Shown one piece after another: positions 56,640-64,000 of a stretch of DNA of 64,000 nucleotides. The notes beneath the pieces are model-generated. The model worked only from the letters and a program-made list of their open reading frames with translations. It made no database searches and was not told where the DNA came from. This DNA comes from Parapedobacter tibetensis (lineage in GTDB: Bacteria; Bacteroidota; Bacteroidia; Sphingobacteriales; Sphingobacteriaceae), in contig NZ_JAMXBE010000004.1 of NCBI RefSeq assembly GCF_024704835.1, positions 434,001 to 498,000 of the forward strand, written 5' to 3'. The translations under genes were made by a program, and so were the position numbers. Within the stretch, counting starts at the first letter, position 1, and every line of letters begins with the position of its first letter.

Positions 56640-57917
56640 ATGGTATCATTAGCATGCCACCTTGATGATAGTGACACATTCACCCAAAAGGCGTTGCAAT
56701 GGGCAGCCCAGTTTGACGCTGTTTGTTACCTTGACTCCAATGGTTACCGCGACAACTATGGCAATATTGAGGTATTTATCGCCGTAGGTGAATCCGCATC
56801 TTTCACGAGCGATGGACACGATACCTTCGCAAAATTGCAACATTTCATAGATAGCCATCCAAACACATGGATTCCCGGTTTTTTGGGATACGACCTAAAA
56901 AACGAGATCGAAGAGTTGCATTCCCAGCATCCAAACCGTACGGCGTTTCCGGATGCTTACTTCTTTGTGCCAAAATACACTCTACTCATTGGGCGATACA
57001 ATGCAGAGATCAAAGGAGAAAATCCACAAGCCATCATCAAGCAAATTGAGGCTACAGAAATAAATGAGGAACCCTTGGGATTCAAAGGCCGACTAAAATA
57101 CCGGATGACTCGGGGAACTTATTTTTCGGCCTTCGCTGAATTGCAAGACCATATCCATAAAGGTAATTGTTATGAGGTAAACCTTTGCCAAGAGTTTTTT
57201 GCAGAAAACGTCTCCCTTAACCCTCTGGAAGCATATCGGAGGCTTAACGAAGTTTCTCCCACTCCTTTTTCATGCTTTTTCAAGTTTGGAGAGAAATACA
57301 TCCTATCCGCCTCCCCAGAACGCTTCCTATCGAAAAATGGTAGCACATTGCTCTCTCAACCCATAAAGGGTACAGCTCCACGCGGGAGAAATGTTGATGA
57401 AGACGAGCAATTGAAGGCTGCATTGTCTACCAATCCGAAAGAGATCAGTGAGAATATCATGATTGTGGATTTGGTAAGGAATGACCTTACCCGGAGCGCC
57501 AAACCAGGTACCGTGAAAGCATCCGAGTTGTTACAAATACACAGTTTTCGGCAGGTGCATCAATTGATTTCTACCATCACTTGTCAACTACGTGATGGTA
57601 TGAGTGCAACAGCGGCCATCGAAAACACGTTCCCACCCGGATCCATGACCGGAGCACCGAAAATAAGCGCCATGAAATTAATAGACCAATATGAAAACAG
57701 CCGTCGCGGAATATACGCCGGAGCATTGGGTTATTTCAGTCCGCAGGGCAATTTTGATTTCAGCGTGGTCATACGCACCATGGTGTACAATGCAGAGAAT
57801 GGCTACCTCTCCTTTCATACCGGCGGAGCCATCACCGACAATGCCGATCCGGAAAAGGAGTACAATGAATGCTTGCTGAAAGGTAAAGCGCTATTTGAGG
57901 TGTTGAAGAGTCGGTAA
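56640..57917 (+). CDS. pabB: Aminodeoxychorismate synthase component I-like protein
   Basis: A 425-residue chorismate-binding enzyme of the PabB/TrpE/isochorismate-synthase superfamily. It has YFSAFAELQDHIHKGNCYEVNLCQEF, SPERFLSKNG, KGTAPRGRN, LVRNDLTRSAKPGTVK, GSMTGAPKISAMKLID and FHTGGAITDNADPEKEYNECLLKG. The CYEVNLCQ and PIKGT(A)PRG segments favour PabB over TrpE, so it probably makes 4-amino-4-deoxychorismate for folate. The glutaminase partner (PabA) is not adjacent, and no TrpE-type feedback motif is seen. It converges with the M16 gene. Confidence 0.85.
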   Translation: MVSLACHLDDSDTFTQKALQWAAQFDAVCYLDSNGYRDNYGNIEVFIAVGESASFTSDGHDTFAKLQHFIDSHPNTWIPGFLGYDLKNEIEELHSQHPNRTAFPDAYFFVPKYTLLIGRYNAEIKGENPQAIIKQIEATEINEEPLGFKGRLKYRMTRGTYFSAFAELQDHIHKGNCYEVNLCQEFFAENVSLNPLEAYRRLNEVSPTPFSCFFKFGEKYILSASPERFLSKNGSTLLSQPIKGTAPRGRNVDEDEQLKAALSTNPKEISENIMIVDLVRNDLTRSAKPGTVKASELLQIHSFRQVHQLISTITCQLRDGMSATAAIENTFPPGSMTGAPKISAMKLIDQYENSRRGIYAGALGYFSPQGNFDFSVVIRTMVYNAENGYLSFHTGGAITDNADPEKEYNECLLKGKALFEVLKSR

Positions 57918-57925
57918 GCCTATCT

Positions 57926-59209
57926 TCAAATCATCCTTCCTACCACCACCTTCACCATCCTATCATAGTCTAGATATGCATTGGCCAAACGATGAATTTC
58001 ATCGGCATCGATATTCCTGACCACACCGGTATAATACTCATAATAATCTAAATCCAGTCCTGAAAAATAAGCACTTTTGAATTTATCTGCATGTGAAAAC
58101 ACATTTTCCAAACTACCTAACATGGAACCCAGCATATAGTTTTTGACTAGTGCCAATTCTTCTTCACTCACCTTTTCGTCTCTAAGTAAGCGGATTTCCC
58201 GTTCTATTTCGGTAAGTGTAGCCGTTGTCATATCCACACCAACCTCAGAAGCAATGGTAAAAAAAGCTCTGTGTTTCAACGAAGCCAATCCCGATCCGAT
58301 ACTATAGGTATACCCCTTATCTTCCCGAATATTAGCCATCAATCGGGATCCAAAATAACCACCCAATAACGTATTGACCACCTGCATACCGGGGAAGTCT
58401 TCATGATGGCGCTGTAAACTCAGACATCCTAACCGGATAGCTGATTGCAATGAATCTTTGCGTTCAGCCACAATTACCCGCCCCTCGTGTCCACCAAAGT
58501 CTGGGGCAATATCTGCTGGAGCAGATTTGTTATCATCAGTCCAATCGTCACCAAATAATCGTTCCAAAGAAGCAACCACGTCATCCGTTACCTTGCCTGA
58601 TATGATCAACGTGCAGTTGGACGGCGTGTATTGTTGTCGGAATAATGCCAAAAGGGCTTCCCTTGTTATTTTATCATAATCCGCAATTTCAAATACATGC
58701 CCATAACGAGTTTGGCCGAAAACAGCGTTGTTGAATTGGCGACGCGCTACAAAGCTGTTTTTCTCGAGTGCAACCTGCAATTTCTGCTTACTATTACGGG
58801 TATAAGTTGCCAGTTCATTTTCAGGAAAAACGGAATCCGAAAGAACAGCTTTCGCCAAGGGCAACAGATGCGCTAAGTGCTTATTAAGCGTAAACAGAGA
58901 GAGGGCAGATCGGTCGTAGCCAAACTCCGGTACGAGAAAAGCACCATGGAAATCCACCGTTTCGGCAATCTTCGTGCTGCTATAGGAGGATGTTCCTTCC
59001 AACAACATTTCACAGGCACAGGTATTGAGTAACGCCTGCTTCTCTTCAGTGAATACGTTTCCAAATATCCATTCAATACGCACCAGATCTTGTTCGCCGG
59101 CGTTAAATACGAAAACCTCCATGCCATTGGCAAATGTAATATGCTCGGGTTTGATCAGGTTGAAGCGTTCTATCGCGTTATAAACGGGGGGAGAGGTCCT
59201 ATCCAGCAT
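57926..59209 (-). CDS. M16 family peptidase-like protein lacking the zinc motif
   Basis: Read from ATG 59209 the protein has 427 residues and the M16 two-domain fold, including YTPSNCTLIISGKV, LGCLSLQRHHEDFPGMQVVNTLLGGYFGSRLMANIREDKGYTYSIGSGL. It lacks the HxxEH active site: the corresponding helix reads LLNTCACEMLLEGTSSY. This is the usual non-catalytic partner. The frame is open to 59299, but the first 30 residues overlap the previous gene and are not family-like. It overlaps the catalytic subunit gene by 11 bp. Confidence 0.88.
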   Translation of the reverse strand: MLDRTSPPVYNAIERFNLIKPEHITFANGMEVFVFNAGEQDLVRIEWIFGNVFTEEKQALLNTCACEMLLEGTSSYSSTKIAETVDFHGAFLVPEFGYDRSALSLFTLNKHLAHLLPLAKAVLSDSVFPENELATYTRNSKQKLQVALEKNSFVARRQFNNAVFGQTRYGHVFEIADYDKITREALLALFRQQYTPSNCTLIISGKVTDDVVASLERLFGDDWTDDNKSAPADIAPDFGGHEGRVIVAERKDSLQSAIRLGCLSLQRHHEDFPGMQVVNTLLGGYFGSRLMANIREDKGYTYSIGSGLASLKHRAFFTIASEVGVDMTTATLTEIEREIRLLRDEKVSEEELALVKNYMLGSMLGSLENVFSHADKFKSAYFSGLDLDYYEYYTGVVRNIDADEIHRLANAYLDYDRMVKVVVGRMI

Positions 59210-60446
59210 GTTTGTTGGCAATATAAATAAGTGTTGAAGAGTTTTCTTTCCTAAATAATGTGTTGGCTTGTTGCTGTATGTCGGCGGCAGATACACCAAG
59301 GTACCGTTTCGCTTCGCTATTCAATTCATTTGCATCGCCCAAGAGTTCGAAATACGCAAGGTTCATGGCTTTATCTAAAATAGCCAGCTCAGAAAAGACC
59401 ATGGTAGACTCCACCCTATTTTTCACCTTATGCAACTCATATTCTTCAACCGTTTCGTTCTTGAGCGCCTCCAATTCTGTCCATATGGCCTCCTCGGCAG
59501 TTTCGATACTAACTTGAGGCGAAGGCTTCCCTTCCACCACGAATAGGTTAGGGTCAAGACCCCCTACCTGGTAGGCATTTATTTCACTAAACAATTGCAT
59601 TTCCTTTACCAACCGACGGTATAGACGAGAAGATTGCCCTTGCGACAGCATATCCGAAATCAAATCCATTGCATGATACGGATCATCGCTTCTCGCAGAA
59701 CCATGAAAAGCTATATGAAGGCTATTGAGCGGCACATCGGCATGGACCACCTCTCTACGAGCTTCCTGCTGCCGGGGCTCAGCGGGCAATTTACGTACGT
59801 ACTTACCCCTTGAAGGGATTGGTGAAAACCATTTTTCAGCTAGCTGCTTTACCCTGTTGGTAGTAACATCCCCTGCTACTACCATAATAGCGTTACCGGG
59901 CGTGTAGTGTTTTTCAAAGAAAGCCTTGACGTCTTGGATTTTGGCGTCCTCGATATGGGCAAGTTCTTTGCCAATGGTTGCCCAGCGATATGGATGTACC
60001 TTATAAGCCAACGGCCGTAAGCGTAACCACATATCACCATAAGGTCGGTCGAGATACCGTTGCTTAAACTCTTCGCATACTACATTCCGTTGAATCTCCA
60101 GGCTCTTTTCACTGAACGCCAAGCTAAGCATGCGATCACTTTCCAACCAAAAAGCCGTTTCGAGATTGGCCGAAGGCAAGGTGATGTAATAATTGGTGAT
60201 GTCGTTATTGGTAAATGCATTGTTTTCACCACCTACCCGCTGCAAGGGCAGGTCATAATTAGGCACATGGACTGAGCCTCCAAACATCAGGTGCTCAAAT
60301 AGGTGTGCAAACCCAGTCTGGTTGGGATCCTCATCCCTGGCCCCCACATCATATAATATATTCACCACCGCCATTGGGGTAGCAGGATCTTCATGTACCA
60401 GTACTCGTAAGCCGTTGGTTAACGTAAATCGATTGAATGTAACCAT
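59199..60446 (-). CDS. M16 family zinc peptidase, catalytic subunit
   Basis: A 415-residue metallopeptidase with the inverted zinc motif HLFEH (FAHLFEHLMFGGS near residue 46) and the downstream third ligand region QRNVVCEEFKQRY. The N-terminus MVTFNRFTLTNGLRVLVHED is typical. There is no signal peptide, so it probably works in the cytoplasm on peptides. It forms a heterodimer-like operon with the next gene (11-bp overlap). It lies 29 bp after hemF. Confidence 0.93.
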   Translation of the reverse strand: MVTFNRFTLTNGLRVLVHEDPATPMAVVNILYDVGARDEDPNQTGFAHLFEHLMFGGSVHVPNYDLPLQRVGGENNAFTNNDITNYYITLPSANLETAFWLESDRMLSLAFSEKSLEIQRNVVCEEFKQRYLDRPYGDMWLRLRPLAYKVHPYRWATIGKELAHIEDAKIQDVKAFFEKHYTPGNAIMVVAGDVTTNRVKQLAEKWFSPIPSRGKYVRKLPAEPRQQEARREVVHADVPLNSLHIAFHGSARSDDPYHAMDLISDMLSQGQSSRLYRRLVKEMQLFSEINAYQVGGLDPNLFVVEGKPSPQVSIETAEEAIWTELEALKNETVEEYELHKVKNRVESTMVFSELAILDKAMNLAYFELLGDANELNSEAKRYLGVSAADIQQQANTLFRKENSSTLIYIANKHAG

Positions 60447-60475
60447 TCTTTATGTTATGTAATCGTATGTTTTAA

Positions 60476-61384
60476 TCATGAGGCTAACCAATCCACTCCC
60501 TGTTTAAGTAATGACAAGGTATGTTCTTCTGCACTTCCCGGTTTGGCTTTGAAATCATAAGCCCATTGGGCTTGTGGGGGCAAGCTCATCAAGATGGATT
60601 CGACACGACCATTGGTTTCCAAGCCAAATTTCGTTCCCGCATCATATACCAGGTTAAATTCCACGTACCGTCCGCGCCGGAGGTGTTGCCACTGTTTGTT
60701 GGCTTCGGTATACGCCTTATGGCGGTTCCTGTTGACCAGCTCCCTATAAATCGGCACAAATGCGCGACCCAAAGCACATGAAAAGTCGAAAATCCCATCC
60801 CATGATATCGTTGTTCGATCAGGTGTGAGCCTATCGTAGAAAACGCCGCCTATGCCCCTAGTCTCCTGTCGATGCTTGATGTAAAAATACCGATCGGCAA
60901 GAGCTTTGAATTCCGGATAAAAAGCAGGGTCATACTCGTCACAAATATGCTTGAGTTGTTGATGGAAGTAGGTGGCATCTTCAAGTTGCACATAATGCGG
61001 TGTGAGATCTATCCCCCCACCGAACCATCGTATCCGATCATTCAACTCAAAATACCGGATATTCATATGGATGATAGGCACAAACGGATTATTTGGATGG
61101 ATAACGATGGAAACACCTGTCGCAAAAAAATCCGATTCATCCACATTAAAGGCCTTTTTCACCGCCTCAGGTAGCTGCCCATGCACAGCTGAAAAATTCA
61201 CACCTCCTTTTTCGATGACATCGCCATTTTGGATGATTCGGGTGCGCCCACCGCCACCGCCATCACGCTGCCATACCTCCTCTTCAAAAACCGAAACCCC
61301 GTCTAACGCTTCCAACCCCGCGCATATTTCATCCTGAATATGCTTATACCGTTCGGCTATCGCTTGCTTGCTAATCACATTCAT
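60476..61384 (-). CDS. hemF: Oxygen-dependent coproporphyrinogen III oxidase
   Basis: The 302-residue enzyme decarboxylates coproporphyrinogen III to protoporphyrinogen IX in heme synthesis, using oxygen. It has the signature WQRDGGGGGRTRII, FAVHGQL-like GVNFSAVHGQLP, FVPIIHMNIRYFEL, WFGGGIDLTPHYV and ETRGIGGVFYDRL. Length is normal. No anaerobic HemN is in the window. The M16 pair follows. Confidence 0.97.
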   Translation of the reverse strand: MNVISKQAIAERYKHIQDEICAGLEALDGVSVFEEEVWQRDGGGGGRTRIIQNGDVIEKGGVNFSAVHGQLPEAVKKAFNVDESDFFATGVSIVIHPNNPFVPIIHMNIRYFELNDRIRWFGGGIDLTPHYVQLEDATYFHQQLKHICDEYDPAFYPEFKALADRYFYIKHRQETRGIGGVFYDRLTPDRTTISWDGIFDFSCALGRAFVPIYRELVNRNRHKAYTEANKQWQHLRRGRYVEFNLVYDAGTKFGLETNGRVESILMSLPPQAQWAYDFKAKPGSAEEHTLSLLKQGVDWLAS

Positions 61385-61473
61385 CTTTTTATAAACCTCA
61401 TAGTTTGTCTATGCGACAATCCCGCACATATGTATGCCGCCAAGGCAGTAAACCTATACGGCTTTTTTATATA

Positions 61474-63177
61474 TCAATAGCCCAAGGCCACATCATCTCC
61501 ACGAGGATCAGCCCCTCCCTGTAAACTTCCATCTGGCAATACCAATATGGCATCTACCCTACCTATGCTATTTCGATCAACCAATTTATAGCCGGTTGTG
61601 GTCAATGAATGGCGAATCCTATCTTCCACCGCGTCCTTTTCGACCAACACTTCGTCGGGCAACCATTGGTGATGAAATCTCGGCGCATTCACAGCCTGTT
61701 GCATATTCATATCAAAATCCACTACATTGAGGATGGTCTGAAATACGGATGTCATGATGGTAGCTCCACCGGGTGTGCCTACCACCATGAATAACTTACC
61801 GTCCTTTTCCATGATCGTGGGTGTCATTGAGCTGAGCATACGTTTACCGGGCTCAATGGCATTGGCTTTACCGCCGATCAGCCCATACATATTAGGTGTT
61901 CCCGGTTTTACGGAAAAGTCATCCATCTCATTATTCAACAAGAACCCAGCCCCATCTACTACCACGTGCGATCCATAGGAACCGTTGATGGTAGTGGTAA
62001 TGGATACAGCATTATTCTCTTCGTCAATGATGGAAAAATGCGTTGTTTCCTCACTTTCGATACGGAGTAGGTTTCCTGCATAAATATCGCTGCTGAATGA
62101 AGCGTGCTTGAAATTAATGTTGCGCATCCGTTCTGCATTATAGCCCGAATCGATCAACATCGCTTGTGGCACCTCATAATAATCTGGGTCTCCAAGGTGA
62201 GTGGCCCTATCGGCATACACCCTGCGTTCAGCCTCTATCATTACCCTCATCGTTGAATCGCTCTGGAAGCCCCATTTTGACAGCGGATAGGCTTCCACAG
62301 ATTTGAGCATAGAAATCAACGCAATTCCGCCACTTGATGATGGCGGCATAGATATAATCCGATGGCCGCGGTAAGTCGATACGACCGGTTCCCGCCACTT
62401 GGCTTCATAATTTTTCAGGTCGGCGTGACTGATGATGCCATTGCCTCTTGCCATTTCATCAACAATCCGGTTGGCAACCTCTCCCTCATAAAAGCCTGCC
62501 CTACCGTGTTGGCCAATTAAGGATAGCGTATGTGCCAGTTCAGGTTGCACAAGGGTATCCCCTTCTGCCCACTCCCCTGCCTTCACCAAGGCCGTTCCCG
62601 CTGGGTTGTGCTTTTCGAAGCTTTCTTTCCTGCCATTGAGCTCTTGGGCCTGCCTGGTCGTGATTGGGAATCCTTGCTGTGCCAGAAGGATGGCAGGTTG
62701 CAACAACTGAGTCCACTCCAACTTCCCATACCTTTCATGTGCTTTGACCATGCCATCCACCACACCCGGCACGCCTGAGGCCAATTGTCCTCGCAGGCTG
62801 AGGTCGGTAATGGGATTGCCTTCATCATCAAGGTACATATCCATCTTGGCGGCTACTGGCGCTACTTCCCTGAAATCTAACGAAGCAAAGCTGCCATCGG
62901 CATTGCGGCACACCATGAACCCTCCTCCTCCAATATTGCCTGCATTAGGGTATACCACAGCAAGTGCAAACTGCACAGCTACCGCCGCATCCACTGCATT
63001 GCCACCGTCCTTGAGGATTTTTAGCCCCACAGCAGAAGCTTCGGGATGAGCGGTTACCACCACGCCGTTGTGATAGGAAGGAGGCAGTTCGTTCCGCTTG
63101 AATATATCGCATGAAACAACGGAGACCGCTAGGAAAAAGAGAATAAGAAAATAACAAGGTAAGGTTTTTCCGTTCAT
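61474..63177 (-). CDS. ggt: Gamma-glutamyltransferase
   Basis: A 567-residue envelope enzyme that cleaves gamma-glutamyl bonds of glutathione and related peptides. A lipoprotein-type signal (LFFLAVSVVSCDIF, Cys23) precedes GLKILKDGGNAVDAAVAVQFALAVVYP. Autocleavage should occur before the catalytic Thr in ETTHFSIID (near residue 378), and the oxyanion segment MLSSMTPTIM is present. It lies 6 bp after gpsA. Its natural substrate may be gamma-glutamyl peptides, as Bacteroidota often use bacillithiol rather than glutathione. Confidence 0.95.
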   Translation of the reverse strand: MNGKTLPCYFLILFFLAVSVVSCDIFKRNELPPSYHNGVVVTAHPEASAVGLKILKDGGNAVDAAVAVQFALAVVYPNAGNIGGGGFMVCRNADGSFASLDFREVAPVAAKMDMYLDDEGNPITDLSLRGQLASGVPGVVDGMVKAHERYGKLEWTQLLQPAILLAQQGFPITTRQAQELNGRKESFEKHNPAGTALVKAGEWAEGDTLVQPELAHTLSLIGQHGRAGFYEGEVANRIVDEMARGNGIISHADLKNYEAKWREPVVSTYRGHRIISMPPSSSGGIALISMLKSVEAYPLSKWGFQSDSTMRVMIEAERRVYADRATHLGDPDYYEVPQAMLIDSGYNAERMRNINFKHASFSSDIYAGNLLRIESEETTHFSIIDEENNAVSITTTINGSYGSHVVVDGAGFLLNNEMDDFSVKPGTPNMYGLIGGKANAIEPGKRMLSSMTPTIMEKDGKLFMVVGTPGGATIMTSVFQTILNVVDFDMNMQQAVNAPRFHHQWLPDEVLVEKDAVEDRIRHSLTTTGYKLVDRNSIGRVDAILVLPDGSLQGGADPRGDDVALGY

Positions 63178-63183
63178 ATGTTG

Positions 63184-64000
63184 TTATGTTAATTTTTCAG
63201 CCAATGCTTTCATTTCCAGAACTGGAGATTGGTTTTGATATAATACGTTATACACGGCATTGCAGATGGGCAATTCAATACCGTATTCCGTACAAATTTG
63301 CTGGATGCAATTCGAGGCATAGTACCCTTCGGCTACCATGTTCATTTCCAACTGTGCAGATTTAACCGAGTAACCCTTGCCAACCATGTTCCCGAAGTTG
63401 CGGTTACGGCTAAATTGAGAATAGGCCGTCACCAATAGATCGCCTAAATAAGCAGATTCCTTGATGTCCCGTTTAATGGGGTGTACGGTGTTTACAAAGT
63501 CCGCCATCTCCCTGATTGCGTTGGACACCAATACAGCCTGGAAATTATCACCGAATCCGATGCCATGGCAAATACCCCCTGCTACCGCATAAATATTTTT
63601 CAACACGGCAGCATATTCGGTCCCATATATATCATCGGAGACATTGGTTTTTATATAACGGGTACCTATCAGTGAGGCTACAGCTACTGCGACATCCATA
63701 TTTTGCGAGGCCACGGTAAGGTATGATAGCTTTTCAAGTGATACTTCCTCCGCATGACATGGCCCACCAATGACCGCGATATTGGATATGGGAATATTGT
63801 ACCGTTCCTGAAGATAATCCCCTACAATTTGGTTTTCATCTGGAACAATCCCTTTGATGGCGGAAACAATGACCTTGCCCTGCAACATTTCCGATGTAAT
63901 GCCTTTCAACGCATCCTTCAAAAATGCCGCGGGTGTATTGAGGATTACAATATCGGAATGCGCAATGACTGTACGTACATCGGCATGGATGTTTCTCTTG
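63184..64000 (-). CDS. gpsA: Glycerol-3-phosphate dehydrogenase [NAD(P)+], 5' end cut by window
   Basis: The visible 272 or so residues include a segment running into the window edge (HADVRTVIAHSDIVILNTPAAF). They contain SAIKGIVPDEN, IAVIGGPCHAEEV (substrate site), YGTEYAAVLKNIYAVAGGICHGIGFGDN with the catalytic Lys, and the C-terminal LPICNAVYNVLYQ. The enzyme makes sn-glycerol-3-phosphate for phospholipids. The N-terminal NAD-binding start lies outside the window. It is 6 bp upstream of ggt. Confidence 0.95.
   Translation of the reverse strand, partial: KRNIHADVRTVIAHSDIVILNTPAAFLKDALKGITSEMLQGKVIVSAIKGIVPDENQIVGDYLQERYNIPISNIAVIGGPCHAEEVSLEKLSYLTVASQNMDVAVAVASLIGTRYIKTNVSDDIYGTEYAAVLKNIYAVAGGICHGIGFGDNFQAVLVSNAIREMADFVNTVHPIKRDIKESAYLGDLLVTAYSQFSRNRNFGNMVGKGYSVKSAQLEMNMVAEGYYASNCIQQICTEYGIELPICNAVYNVLYQNQSPVLEMKALAEKLT

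Noticed and set aside
61385-61473. Terminator ending in CGGCTTTTTTAT between ggt and hemF
   Set aside because: It has a T-tract on the plus strand only, while both neighbouring genes are on the minus strand, and the stem is weak.

Overview
The window reads as chromosomal core genome from a member of the Bacteroidota, most likely family Sphingobacteriaceae; the genus is a guess (Parapedobacter- or Olivibacter-like). Support comes from the gene families (DUF3822, DUF4296, DUF4294, DUF1573, LVIVD and TonB-dependent receptor genes, bacillithiol deacetylase BshB1, short homogentisate dioxygenase). The promoters also fit: many genes are preceded by the Bacteroidota -7 box TAnnTTTG, often with TTG or TTTG about 20 bp upstream, and Shine-Dalgarno sequences are mostly lacking. 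I saw no rRNA, tRNA, CRISPR array, insertion sequence or phage gene.

Layout. 1-5.4 kb: 3' end of a superoxide dismutase gene, SRPBCC protein and pyrE, divergent NUDIX gene, coaD, rsmD-DUF3822, and a RecD/PIF1-like helicase. 5.5-13.2 kb: three APC amino-acid permeases around an exported methyltransferase-like protein and a membrane pyrophosphatase (hppA). 13.2-18.3 kb: an accessory-looking patch with an AraC-type remnant, a small ORF, a secreted DNA/RNA endonuclease and a TonB-dependent receptor. 18.3-28 kb: mgtC-mutS2-DUF4296, yggS, two GNAT genes, an RsiV-like lipoprotein, aspartokinase, a thiol-disulfide lipoprotein and gap. 28-31.3 kb: the translation operon thrS-infC-rpmI-rplT. 31.4-38.7 kb: a barrel/LVIVD envelope pair, queE, tyrosine catabolism (hmgA, hppD), DUF1573 and an aminotransferase. 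38.7-43.8 kb: cmk, topA, ubiA-like, engB. 43.9-50.7 kb: asparaginase, NlpC/P60, two thioredoxin-fold proteins, class IV aminotransferase, cydAB, iscA-like. 50.7-64 kb: bshB1, DUF4294, relA/spoT, fur-family, purA, pabB, an M16 protease pair, hemF, ggt, and gpsA cut by the window edge.

How the genes work together. Amino-acid import and breakdown is prominent (three permeases, asparaginase, gamma-glutamyltransferase, two aminotransferases, HPPD/HGD). Redox and oxygen handling is the second theme (SOD, cytochrome bd, bacillithiol synthesis, thioredoxin-fold proteins, oxygen-dependent HemF, a Fur-family regulator).

The most unusual signal is in the promoters. Three unrelated transcription units (DUF4296-mutS2-mgtC, the aminotransferase at 37.5 kb, bshB1) start from a promoter in which a perfect 9-bp inverted repeat with an 11-bp spacer is fused directly to TAAGTTTG, and arm substitutions are compensated between arms. 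Two of the sites, 15 kb apart, share a 58-bp segment (50 of 58 identical) in which mainly the spacer has changed. Also notable are a paired palindrome module upstream of gap and four genes whose -7 box lies only 3-4 nt before the start codon, which predicts leaderless mRNAs.
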